A stretch of DNA of 64,000 nucleotides from Streptomyces hawaiiensis (GTDB lineage Bacteria; Actinomycetota; Actinomycetes; Streptomycetales; Streptomycetaceae): NCBI RefSeq assembly GCF_004803895.1, contig NZ_CP021978.1, positions 7,502,001 through 7,566,000 of the forward strand, read 5' to 3'. Within the stretch, counting starts at the first letter, position 1. Every line of letters starts with the position of its first letter. Shown here one piece after another: positions 26,375 to 34,237 of this stretch. The translations under genes were made by a program, and so were the position numbers. The notes beneath the pieces were generated by a model. That model saw only the letters and a list, made by a program, of their open reading frames with translations, was not told the DNA's origin and made no database searches.

Positions 26375-28057
26375 TCACTTGTACATGGTCTGGTTCATGG
26401 TTCCGGGGGCGTACGCGTCCGGGTCGACCCAGACGTTGATCAGCGACGGCTTGCCCGACTCGCGGGCGCGCAGCAGGGCCGGGCCGATGTCGGCGGGGTC
26501 GCGGACCTCCTCGCCGTGGCCGCCCAGCATCCGGGCGAACTCGTCGTAGCGGACGTCGCCGAGGGTGTTGCCGATCCGCTCGCGGTCCTTGCCGTACTTG
26601 GCGGCCTGGCCGTAGCGGATCTGGTTCATGGAGGAGTTGTTGCCGACGATGCCGACGAACGGGAGGTTGTAGCGGACGAGCGTCTCGAAGTCCCAGCCGG
26701 TCAGGGAGAACGCGCCGTCGCCGAAGAGCGCGACGACCTCCTTGTCGGGCCGCGCCTGCTTGGCCGCGAGCACGAAGGGGACACCGACGCCGAGCGTGCC
26801 GAGGGGACCCGGATCCATCCAGTGCCCGGGCGACTTGGGCTGCACGACCTGCCCGGAGAAGGTGACGATGTCGCCGCCGTCACCGATGTAGATGGAGTCC
26901 TCGGTGAGGAAGTCGTTGATCTCGCTGACCAGGCGGTAGGGGTGGATGGGTGAGGCGTCGGACTTCAGGCTGGGCAGCCGCTTGTCCAGAGCGGTCTGCT
27001 CGGCCGCCCGCAGCTCGTCCAGCCACTCCTTGCGCCTGGACGCACCGCCGTTGACGCGCCCGGAGGCCGCCTCGGTCACCGACTTCAGCACCAGGCCGGC
27101 GTCGCCCACGATGCCGAGGTCGATGTCGCGGTTCTTGCCGACCGTGCGGTAGTCGAGGTCGATCTGCACGACGGTCGCGTCCGCAGACAGCCGCTTGCCG
27201 TAGCCCATACGGAAGTCGAAGGGGGTGCCGACGATGACGATGACGTCGGCATTGGAGAACGCGTACCGGCGCGAGAGCTGGAAGTGGTGCGGGTCGCCGG
27301 GTGGGAGGGTGCCGCGTCCCGCGCCGTTCATGTAGGCGGGGATGTTGAGGGCCCTGACGAGCTCGATGGCCGACTCGGTGCCCCGGGTCGTCCACACCTG
27401 GCTGCCGAGCAGGATGGCCGGCTTCTCGGCGTGCACCAGCAGGTCGGCGAGCTTCTCGATCGCCTCGGGGTCGCCGGCCGAGCGGGTCGAGGCGCGGTAG
27501 GCGCCGCCCTGCGGCACGCGCGCCTTGGCGGCCGGGACCTTGGCGTCCAGCACGTCGCGCGGGATCTCCAGGAAGGAGGGGCCGGGTGCGCCGTGGAAGC
27601 ATTCGCGGAACGCCATGGACACCATGTCCGCGGCGCGGGCCGTGTCGGGCACGGTCGCCGCGAACTTGGTGATGGGGTTCATCATGTCGACGTGCGGCAG
27701 GTCCTGCAGGGACCCCATCTTGTGCTGCGTGAGGGCCCCCTGACCGCCGATCAGCAGCATGGGGGATTCCGCGCGGAAGGCGTTGGCGACACCGGTGACG
27801 GCGTCGGTCGTCCCGGGCCCCGCGGTGACCACCGCGCAGCCGGGTTTGCCGGTGATGCGGGCGTAACCGTCGGCGGCGTGGGCGGCGACCTGCTCGTGGC
27901 GTACGTCGACGACCTCGATGCCCTCGTCGACGCAGCCGTCGTAGATGTCGATGATGTGGCCGCCGCACAGCGTGTAGATGCGGTCGACCCCCTCGGCCTT
28001 CAGCGCCTTGGCTACGAGATGACCACCGGAAATCAAGTCCTGGGTGTCGTCGGGCAT
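26375..28057 (-). CDS. oxc: ThDP-dependent oxalyl-CoA decarboxylase-like enzyme
   Basis: 560 residues of the acetolactate-synthase/2-hydroxyacyl-CoA-lyase superfamily. The cofactor-activating Glu is Glu55 (VRHEQVAAHAADGYA), and the ThDP/Mg motif is GDGAFSLTG...GNN at about 440-470. Sequence alone would also allow a 2-hydroxyacyl-CoA lyase or acetolactate synthase. The call as oxalyl-CoA decarboxylase (to formyl-CoA and CO2) rests on the adjoining frc and OFA genes. The start is ATG 28057 with GAAGGGACAGGA upstream. It heads the minus-strand operon oxc-frc-acyl-CoA synthetase and diverges from the succinyl-CoA-ligase-like pair. Confidence 0.8.
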   Translation of the reverse strand: MPDDTQDLISGGHLVAKALKAEGVDRIYTLCGGHIIDIYDGCVDEGIEVVDVRHEQVAAHAADGYARITGKPGCAVVTAGPGTTDAVTGVANAFRAESPMLLIGGQGALTQHKMGSLQDLPHVDMMNPITKFAATVPDTARAADMVSMAFRECFHGAPGPSFLEIPRDVLDAKVPAAKARVPQGGAYRASTRSAGDPEAIEKLADLLVHAEKPAILLGSQVWTTRGTESAIELVRALNIPAYMNGAGRGTLPPGDPHHFQLSRRYAFSNADVIVIVGTPFDFRMGYGKRLSADATVVQIDLDYRTVGKNRDIDLGIVGDAGLVLKSVTEAASGRVNGGASRRKEWLDELRAAEQTALDKRLPSLKSDASPIHPYRLVSEINDFLTEDSIYIGDGGDIVTFSGQVVQPKSPGHWMDPGPLGTLGVGVPFVLAAKQARPDKEVVALFGDGAFSLTGWDFETLVRYNLPFVGIVGNNSSMNQIRYGQAAKYGKDRERIGNTLGDVRYDEFARMLGGHGEEVRDPADIGPALLRARESGKPSLINVWVDPDAYAPGTMNQTMYK

Positions 28058-28107
28058 GGCGAAGTCCTGTCCCTTCGTAGGGGGTTGGAGCGGCTCGCAG
28101 TACATTG

Positions 28108-28131
28108 CATACAGTCGACGAATACTGTATG
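28108..28131. promoter_or_regulatory. Perfect inverted repeat in the divergent oxalate promoter
   Basis: CATACAGT (28108-28115) and ACTGTATG (28124-28131) are exact reverse complements with an 8-base spacer. The site sits between the divergent oxc (start 28057) and succinyl-CoA-ligase-like (start 28234) genes. It is an island of AT-richer sequence in GC-rich DNA and the only such palindrome in the region, so it is probably the operator of the oxalate regulator. That regulator is not encoded adjacent. Confidence 0.65.
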
Positions 28132-28233
28132 AAGCTTGTTATCCCGCATCCGGTGGGTGGTGTCCAGGGGGCGTGCGGCATTTTCGGGGAGCTGAGGGCC
28201 GCTCCCCAGAAGACACGGCAGTCAGGAGCCGAA

Positions 28234-29364
28234 ATGGACCTGTACGAACACCAGGCAAGGGAACTCTTCGAAGAACACGGCATCTTGGTCCCACGGGCCG
28301 AGGTGACCGACTCGCCCAAGGAAGCCCGCGAGATCGCACGTCGGCTCGGCGGTCGGGTCGTGGTGAAGGCCCAGGTGAAGACCGGTGGGCGCGGCAAGGC
28401 CGGTGGTGTGAAAATGGCCGCCGACCCGGCCGCCGCGGAGCTGACCGCACGCCAGATTCTCGGCATGGACATCAAGGGCCACACGGTCGGCACGGTCATG
28501 CTGGCCCAACCGGTCGACATCGAGAACGAGTTCTACGTGTCCTACGTACTCGACCGCGCGGCGGGCCGCTTCCTCGCGATCGCCTCGGCCGAGGGCGGCA
28601 TGGACATCGAGGAGGTGGCCGCCACGAGGCCGGAGGCGGTCGCCCGCATCCCCGTCGACCCGGCCGAGGGCGTGACCACGGCCAAGGCCACCGAGATCGC
28701 CGACGCGGCCGGACTGCCGCACCAGGCCGTCGACGTGCTCGTACGCCTGTGGGAGGTCCTGGTCCGCGAGGACGCCCTCCTCGTCGAGGTCAACCCACTC
28801 GTCCGCACGAAGGAGGGCCAAATCCTGGCCCTCGACGGCAAGGTCACCCTTGACGACAACGCCCGTTTCCGGCAGGCACGCTGGGGCGCGGACGACACCC
28901 GGCACGACGACCCGCTCGAGGCGGCCGCCGCCGCGAAGGGCCTCACCTACGTCAAGCTGGACGGCGAGGTCGGCATCATCGGCAACGGCGCCGGCCTCGT
29001 CATGTCGACGCTCGACGTGGTCGCCGGGTGCGGCGCGCGACCGGCCGACTTCCTCGACATCGGCGGCGGCGCGAGCGCCCAGGTGATGGCGGACGGACTG
29101 TCGGTCGTCCTCTCCGACCCGGCCGTGAAATCCGTCTTCGTCAACGTCTTCGGCGGCATCACCGCCTGCGACGCGGTCGCCGACGGCATCGTCCGGGCGC
29201 TGGACACCGTCCGGCTGACCAAGCCGCTCGTCGTGCGTCTCGACGGCAACAACGCGGCCCGGGGCCGGGCCATCCTCGACGAGCACGCCCATCCGATGGT
29301 CCAGCAGGTCACCACCATGGACGGCGCCGCCGCCCGTGCCGCCGAACTCGCCACCACGGCCTGA
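28234..29364 (+). CDS. Succinate-CoA ligase beta-subunit-like protein
   Basis: 376 residues with the SucC architecture. It starts MDLYEHQARELFEEHGILVP and has an ATP-grasp glycine loop (AQVKTGGRGKAGGVK), the nucleotide/metal segment EVNPLVRTKEGQILALDGKV and the C-terminal domain GNGAGLVMSTLDVV. ATG 28234 follows AGGAG. It forms a heterodimer with the alpha subunit 14 bases downstream. Streptomyces normally has a housekeeping SucCD elsewhere; this copy diverges from oxc and frc and probably serves them, for example by providing an acyl-CoA donor that primes oxalate activation. Confidence 0.9.
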   Translation: MDLYEHQARELFEEHGILVPRAEVTDSPKEAREIARRLGGRVVVKAQVKTGGRGKAGGVKMAADPAAAELTARQILGMDIKGHTVGTVMLAQPVDIENEFYVSYVLDRAAGRFLAIASAEGGMDIEEVAATRPEAVARIPVDPAEGVTTAKATEIADAAGLPHQAVDVLVRLWEVLVREDALLVEVNPLVRTKEGQILALDGKVTLDDNARFRQARWGADDTRHDDPLEAAAAAKGLTYVKLDGEVGIIGNGAGLVMSTLDVVAGCGARPADFLDIGGGASAQVMADGLSVVLSDPAVKSVFVNVFGGITACDAVADGIVRALDTVRLTKPLVVRLDGNNAARGRAILDEHAHPMVQQVTTMDGAAARAAELATTA

Positions 29365-29378
29365 GGAGAGGGAACGCC

Positions 29379-30260
29379 ATGGCCATCTACCTCACCAAGG
29401 AGAGCAAGGTCCTCGTCCAGGGCATGACCGGCGGCGAGGGCATGAAGCACACGCGGCGGATGCTCGCGGCCGGCACGAACGTCGTCGGCGGCGTCAACCC
29501 GCGCAAGGCGGGCCGCACCGTCGACTTCGACGACCGGGCCGTGCCCGTCTTCGGCTCGGTCGCCGACGGGATGCGCGCCACCGGGGCGGACGTCACCGTG
29601 GTCTTCGTGCCGCCCGCCTTCGCCAAGGCGGCCGTCGTCGAAGCCGCCGACGCCGGCATCGGCCTCGCCGTCGTCATCACCGAGGGCATCCCCGTCCACG
29701 ACTCCGTCGCCTTCACCGCGTACGCCGAGGACAAGGGCACCCGCATCGTCGGCCCCAACTGCCCGGGTCTCATCACGCCCGGCCAGTCCAACGCCGGCAT
29801 CATCCCGGCCGACATCACCAAACCGGGCCGTATCGGACTGGTCTCCAAGTCCGGCACGCTCACGTACCAGCTCATGTACGAGCTGCGCGACATCGGCTTC
29901 TCCACCTGTGTCGGCATCGGCGGCGACCCCGTCGTGGGCACCACGCACATCGACTGCCTCGCCGCCTTCCAGGACGACCCCGACACCGAACTGATCGTCC
30001 TCATCGGCGAGATCGGTGGCGACGCGGAGGAACGCGCGGCGGCGTACATCCGCGAGCACGTCACCAAGCCGGTCGTCGGCTACATCGCCGGATTCACCGC
30101 ACCCGAAGGCAAGACCATGGGGCACGCCGGCGCGATCGTGTCCGGCTCCTCCGGCACGGCCGCAGCGAAGAAGGAGGCCCTGGAGGCGGTCGGGGTGAGC
30201 GTGGGCAGCACACCGACCGAGACGGCGAAGCTGGTGCTCGCGCGGCTCGAAGGCCGATAG
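29379..30260 (+). CDS. Succinate-CoA ligase alpha-subunit-like protein
   Basis: 293 residues of the SucD family. The CoA-binding start is KVLVQGMTGGEGMKHT, the IVGPNCPGLITPG motif is present, and the catalytic phosphohistidine is in GHAGAIVSG (about residue 248). It pairs with the beta-like subunit upstream (14-base gap, GAGGAGAGGG before ATG 29379). The last codons and TAG stop lie in the first unit of a 40-bp tandem array, the same arrangement as at the gntR end in this window. Confidence 0.9.
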   Translation: MAIYLTKESKVLVQGMTGGEGMKHTRRMLAAGTNVVGGVNPRKAGRTVDFDDRAVPVFGSVADGMRATGADVTVVFVPPAFAKAAVVEAADAGIGLAVVITEGIPVHDSVAFTAYAEDKGTRIVGPNCPGLITPGQSNAGIIPADITKPGRIGLVSKSGTLTYQLMYELRDIGFSTCVGIGGDPVVGTTHIDCLAAFQDDPDTELIVLIGEIGGDAEERAAAYIREHVTKPVVGYIAGFTAPEGKTMGHAGAIVSGSSGTAAAKKEALEAVGVSVGSTPTETAKLVLARLEGR

Positions 30261-30470
30261 CCGGGCCACGACCATGTTCGCGCGGCTTGAAGGCCGATAG
30301 CCGGGCCACGACCATGTTCGCGCGACTCGAAGGCCGATGACCGGGCTACGACCATGCCCGCGCGGCTCGAAGGCCCATGACCGGGCCACGGCCGTGACCG
30401 CGTGGCTCGAAGGCCGATAGCCGGGCCACGGCCATGTTCGCGTGGCTCGAAGGCCGATGACCGCGCCACC
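30241..30470. repeat. 40-bp tandem repeat, nearly six units, starting in the alpha-subunit 3' end
   Basis: Exact 40-base periodicity: 30241-30280, 30281-30320, 30321-30360, 30361-30400, 30401-30440 and a partial unit to about 30470. Each has CGCGGCTCGAAGGCC near its start and CCGGGCCACG in the middle. Unit 1 encodes ARLEGR and the TAG stop. Later units keep TAG or change it to TGA, so stop codons recur in the original frame. The array fills most of the 294-base gap before the aldehyde dehydrogenase gene. Confidence 0.93.
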
Positions 30471-30554
30471 ACCGCTCGCGCGACACGAAGGACGACAGCA
30501 GGCCACCCGCGCCGATTCCCCGCCCCCGACTGTGCACCGAGAGCGGAGCAACCC

Positions 30555-32096
30555 ATGGCACCCACCCTCACCCTCAAGACCGGCACGTCCTGGCCCGACG
30601 CGTGGCAGCGCTGCCTCGCCGTCGCCCCCGAGGCCTTCCGCGACGACCGGGTCCTCAACCTCTGGAACAGCGCCTGGCAGGAGGACGGCCGGGTCATGCC
30701 CGCCGTCAGCCCGGTCGACGGCAGCCCGATCGCCGGTCCGCCACGCCTGGACGGGACCACCGCGCACCGGGCCGTGTGCGCCGCACTCGACCAGCACCGC
30801 GCATGGCGGCACCTGCCTCTGGAGGAGCGCAGGGCCCGGGTCGCGGCCACCCTCGACGCCCTCGCCGAACACCGCGGCCTGCTCGCACTCCTGCTCGTCT
30901 GGGAGATCGGCAAGCCCTGGCGCCTCGCCCAGGCGGACGTCGACCGGGCCATCGACGGGGTCCGCTGGTACGTCGACGGCATCGAACCGATGCTCGCCGG
31001 CCGGACCCCGCTGGACGGACCGGTCTCCAACATCGCGAGCTGGAACTACCCGATGAGCGTGCTCGTTCACGCAATGCTGGTCCAGGCACTGGCAGGCAAC
31101 GCGGTCATCGCCAAGACCCCGACCGACGGCGGTGTCGCCTGCCTGACCCTGGCCTGTGCCCTCGCCGCCCGCGAGGGGATTCCCGTGACGCTCGTCAGCG
31201 GCAGCGGAGGCGAGCTGTCGCAGGCGCTGGTGCGGGCGCCCGAGATCGGCTGCGTCTCCTTCGTCGGCGGCCGCGACACCGGCGCCGCCGTGGCCACGGC
31301 CGTCACCGATCTCGGCAAACGACACGTACTCGAACAGGAAGGACTCAACACCTGGGGCATCTGGAACCACTCGGACTGGGACACCCTCACCGCGGTGATC
31401 CCCAGGCTCTTCGACTACGGCAAGCAGCGCTGCACGGCGTACCCGCGCTTCGTCGTCCAGCGGCACCTGTTCGACGCGTTCCTGGCCGCGTACCTCCCGG
31501 CGGTACGCACGCTCAGAGTCGGGCATCCGCTCGCCGTGGAGCAACGGGACGACCCGTACCCGGAGCTGGACTTCGGGCCGGTGATCAACGCGGCCAAGGC
31601 GAAGGAGCTGCGGGACCAGGTCGCCGAGGCGATCGAGCGCGGCGCCGTACCACTGCACCGCGCCACGCCCGACGACGCCCGCTTCCTGCCCGGCCAGGAC
31701 ACCTCCGCCTACGTCCAGCCGGTCACGCTTCTCAACCCACCCTCGTCCTCTCCGCTGCACCACGCGGAGCCGTTCGGCCCGGTCGACACGATCGTCCTGG
31801 TCGACACGGAGGCAGAGTTGCTGGCCGCGATGAACGCCTCCAACGGCGCGCTGGTCGCCACGCTGTCCACGGACGACCGGGCGACATACGACCGGCTCGC
31901 CCCGCACATCCGCGCGTTCAAGGTCGGCCACGGCGCGCCCCGCTCCCGGGGTGACCGCCACGAGCTGTTCGGCGGGCTCGGGGCGTCCTGGCGCGGCGCG
32001 TTCGTCGGCGGCGATCTGCTGGTGCGCGCGGTGACGCGGGGACCGCAGGGGGAGCGGCTGCCGGGGAACTTCCCGGAGTACCAGCTGCTGCCCTGA
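30555..32096 (+). CDS. Aldehyde dehydrogenase-family protein
   Basis: 514 residues of the NAD(P)-dependent ALDH superfamily. The catalytic Cys is in GKQRCTAYPRFVV, and the general-base Glu is in HVLEQEGLNTWG, which replaces the common LELGGKNP. The cofactor-binding NVIAKTP-type strand appears as GNAVIAKTPTDGG. These departures suggest a specialised substrate. ATG 30555 follows GCGGAGCAACCC; longer upstream starts run back into the 40-bp repeat and are rejected. It follows the ligase pair on the same strand, so it may act in the oxalate/glyoxylate network, but no residue shows this. Confidence 0.85.
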   Translation: MAPTLTLKTGTSWPDAWQRCLAVAPEAFRDDRVLNLWNSAWQEDGRVMPAVSPVDGSPIAGPPRLDGTTAHRAVCAALDQHRAWRHLPLEERRARVAATLDALAEHRGLLALLLVWEIGKPWRLAQADVDRAIDGVRWYVDGIEPMLAGRTPLDGPVSNIASWNYPMSVLVHAMLVQALAGNAVIAKTPTDGGVACLTLACALAAREGIPVTLVSGSGGELSQALVRAPEIGCVSFVGGRDTGAAVATAVTDLGKRHVLEQEGLNTWGIWNHSDWDTLTAVIPRLFDYGKQRCTAYPRFVVQRHLFDAFLAAYLPAVRTLRVGHPLAVEQRDDPYPELDFGPVINAAKAKELRDQVAEAIERGAVPLHRATPDDARFLPGQDTSAYVQPVTLLNPPSSSPLHHAEPFGPVDTIVLVDTEAELLAAMNASNGALVATLSTDDRATYDRLAPHIRAFKVGHGAPRSRGDRHELFGGLGASWRGAFVGGDLLVRAVTRGPQGERLPGNFPEYQLLP

Positions 32097-32107
32097 CGAG
32101 GGGGGGC

Positions 32108-32162
32108 GCGTCCGACGCCGGTTCGCCACGCGGTCCGCCCCGTGGGTGCCGGCGTCGGACGC
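32108..32162. terminator. Inverted repeat between convergent genes
   Basis: GCGTCCGACGCCGG (32108-32121) and CCGGCGTCGGACGC (32149-32162) are exact reverse complements around a 27-base loop. A third partial copy, GTCCGACGCC, follows at about 32171. The position between convergent stops (32096 and 32297) fits a terminator for the aldehyde dehydrogenase gene. The rest of this 200-base gap shows nothing else. Confidence 0.5.
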
Positions 32163-32296
32163 CGAACGGGGTCCGACGCCGCTCCGGCCCCGCCCGGCAG
32201 CCGTGCCGCTCCCACCCGGGCGCCTCGGACCCGGTTCTCTCCGCGATGCCGGGCCTGGCCACCTTCCCGCTCGTGCCTGAGCGCGCCGGGTGTCGC

Positions 32297-33628
32297 TCAG
32301 CCGATCCCCTGCCGGTCCGGGCGCAGGGCGAACTCCCGGTCTGACGCGGTCGGCGCGGTCAGGCCGACGGCCTGCCGGAGCAGTTCGCGATGGCGCAGCA
32401 GCGGCTCGCGGCGTTCCGGCGGGGCGAGCAGGAGCAGGTCGTCCAGTCCGGCCAGCATGCGTCGGGAGACCTGCGGGCTCCCGACGGCACAGATCCGTAC
32501 CTCGGTGAACCCGAGATCCACCAGCTCGGTCCACCCCGGCACCGGCTGCACCAGCCGCACCGCACCGGCCCGGTCCCGGTGCAGGGCGGCGTCCAGCGGG
32601 CGCCGGCTCAGGGCGGCCAGGAACTGGACGATACGGTCCAGCGCCTGCACGGCGGTCGTCGGATCGTTGATCGCCGAGGACAGGGCGCGCAGCGCGATGT
32701 CGGACAACTGGCGCAGCCCGAAACCGAGATCCTGGTGGTAGGTCCGCTCCACCCCCACCGAGATCGCGTGCCGCAGCGCCCTGCGCGGCGGCACCGGCCC
32801 GCCGTGCACCGCCACAACCGGCATACCGGGCACCACGAAGTCACCGATCCGTGGGATCAGCCGCAGCACCGCCCCGTGTTTGCGCGCCACCCGCACCAAC
32901 CGTGCGATGTGCACGTCCCGCAGCACTCCCGCCCGGCCCTCGTGCGGCATCCACGCGGTCTCGGCGCCGAGGCCTGAAGCGTCCTGCCCGCCCACCGGCA
33001 CGGGCATCGAGGCGGCCACCCGGAACGACTCCGAGGCGATCCGCGCGATCACATGGCTGATCCGCATCAGCCGCAGGGTGGCGTTCACGTACAGCACGAA
33101 GAGCAGCAGGCTCAGCCCGACCATGCACAGAGTGAGGACCGACTGCACCAGAGGCACCGACGTGACGGCCCGGGGGTCGTCGACACTTGTGAAGCTCGTC
33201 AGGACCAGCAGGGTCAGCACGAAGGTCGCCAGGAAGACCGCGAAGGTCGCCTTGGTGATCCGGCTCCGGACGAAGAGCCGCACCACGCGCGGGGTGAACT
33301 GCCCGCTCGCCATCTGCACGGCGACCAGCGAGATGCTGAAGACCACACCGATGAAGGTCATCATCGCCGAGCCGACGGCACTCACCACCGCCTTCGCGTC
33401 CTCCGCGAACCGCAGCAGCTCGTCGAGCGTCTCGTAGTCCCGGTCCTCCTGGAGCGCGTCGACGACGACCGCGTCGAGTGCCTGCGCCCCCGCCCAGATC
33501 ACGAAGACGCTCACCATCGCCGCGGTCGGGGCGAACCAGAACGTGTCCCGCAGATGCTCCCTGAGCGGCGACAGCGCGCGCGGGCGACGCCCTGGCGAGG
33601 AGCTCCGCGTAACCATCCAGTCACTCAT
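32297..33628 (-). CDS. DUF2254-family membrane protein
   Basis: 443 residues. Four hydrophobic segments lie in the first half (for example FAPTAAMVSVFVIWAG, MTFIGVVFSISLVAVQ, ATFAVFLATFVLTLLVL and LTLCMVGLSLLLFVLYV), and a soluble C-terminal half contains RALSSAINDPTTAVQALD. This layout is typical of DUF2254 proteins, whose function is unknown. It is a single gene on the minus strand; a tRNA gene lies upstream on the other strand. The ATG at 33628 has an Arg-rich cytoplasmic N-terminus. Confidence 0.85.
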   Translation of the reverse strand: MSDWMVTRSSSPGRRPRALSPLREHLRDTFWFAPTAAMVSVFVIWAGAQALDAVVVDALQEDRDYETLDELLRFAEDAKAVVSAVGSAMMTFIGVVFSISLVAVQMASGQFTPRVVRLFVRSRITKATFAVFLATFVLTLLVLTSFTSVDDPRAVTSVPLVQSVLTLCMVGLSLLLFVLYVNATLRLMRISHVIARIASESFRVAASMPVPVGGQDASGLGAETAWMPHEGRAGVLRDVHIARLVRVARKHGAVLRLIPRIGDFVVPGMPVVAVHGGPVPPRRALRHAISVGVERTYHQDLGFGLRQLSDIALRALSSAINDPTTAVQALDRIVQFLAALSRRPLDAALHRDRAGAVRLVQPVPGWTELVDLGFTEVRICAVGSPQVSRRMLAGLDDLLLLAPPERREPLLRHRELLRQAVGLTAPTASDREFALRPDRQGIG

Positions 33629-33769
33629 GGTGTGACCCTAGAGGTGTCGGGGCGCGAGGTCCCGGACCCCCGCCAGGCGGACGGAAACGCAGGTGAAAGG
33701 CACTCCGAAAGCTTGGTATTGTTGTCCGTGTCGCCGCGGGGAACACCCCTGCGAGGCGACAGACACCTG

Positions 33770-33854
33770 GTCCGGGTGGCGGAATGGCAGACGCGCTAGC
33801 TTGAGGTGCTAGTGCCCTTTATCGGGCGTGGGGGTTCAAGTCCCCCCTCGGACA
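33770..33854 (+). tRNA. tRNA-Leu (anticodon GAG)
   Basis: An 85-base cloverleaf. The acceptor arms GTCCGGG and CTCGGAC pair with one G-T, the anticodon stem CTAGC/GCTAG encloses the loop TTGAGGT (anticodon GAG, reading CTC/CTT), a long class II variable arm (TGCCCTTTATCGGGCG) is present, and the T arm is GGGGG-TTCAAGT-CCCCC. CCA is not encoded. A strong hairpin follows. No integrase or att-like duplication was seen nearby. Confidence 0.95.
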
Positions 33855-33860
33855 CAGACC

Positions 33861-33899
33861 AGCTCGGGCGGGTCGAGATCTTCTCGACCCGCCCGAGCT
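33861..33899. terminator. Terminator after the tRNA
   Basis: A perfect 18-bp stem (starting AGCTCGGGCGGGTCGAGA, 33861-33878, pairing with 33882-33899) with a 3-base loop, followed by GTTTGTG. It lies 6 bases after the tRNA and can also serve the minus-strand gene that ends at 33938. Confidence 0.9.
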
Positions 33900-33937
33900 G
33901 TTTGTGCGTGCCTGCGGCTCGGCTGCGTGCCTGCGGC

Positions 33938-34204
33938 TCAGCGCCGGTAGCCCCGCAGCTTGCGGTACAGCGTCGCCCGGCCGATCCCGAGCGCGGCCGC
34001 GGCGCGAGCCTTGTTGCCGCCGTGGCGGCGCAGCGCCTCCAGGATCGCGGCGCGCTCGGCGTGCTCCATCGGGCTGAGCGGGCGCGCGGCCGGTCCCTCC
34101 CGGACGGGGTCCGGCAGCTCCGCCCGGCGCACCGGCCCGGACAGCCGCCGGTGCTCGGCCAGGGCCCGTACGACATGGGCCAGCTCGGTGACGTTCGCCA
34201 TCAT
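33938..34204 (-). pseudogene. C-terminal remnant of a Fis-type HTH regulator
   Basis: The 88-residue reading frame begins MMANVTELAHVVRALAEH and ends with a Fis-type helix-turn-helix (AAILEALRRHGGNKARAAAALGIGRATLYRKLRGYRR, residues about 52-88). In actinomycetes this domain normally closes a regulator several hundred residues long with GAF and other domains; here everything before the NVTEL stretch is absent. No Shine-Dalgarno sequence precedes the ATG. It diverges from the hydroxyquinol dioxygenase gene with only 33 bases between starts. It is most simply a deletion remnant of that pathway's regulator; a functional Fis-like mini-protein cannot be excluded. Confidence 0.55.
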
Positions 34205-34237
34205 GGAAGAAGCGGACGTCGACGACGAGGAGCCGGG

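Noticed and set aside
30241..30470. Second repeat array considered as CRISPR
   Set aside because: Strict 40-bp periodicity without spacers; the first unit is the end of a coding sequence.
28947..32534. A 1195-codon minus-strand frame and its smaller relatives
   Set aside because: It runs antisense to the ligase alpha-subunit and aldehyde dehydrogenase genes and crosses the 40-bp repeat array; it is a compositional shadow.
33770..33854. tRNA-Leu as an integration site of a mobile element
   Set aside because: No integrase, no repeated tRNA 3' end and no phage or conjugation genes were seen on either side.
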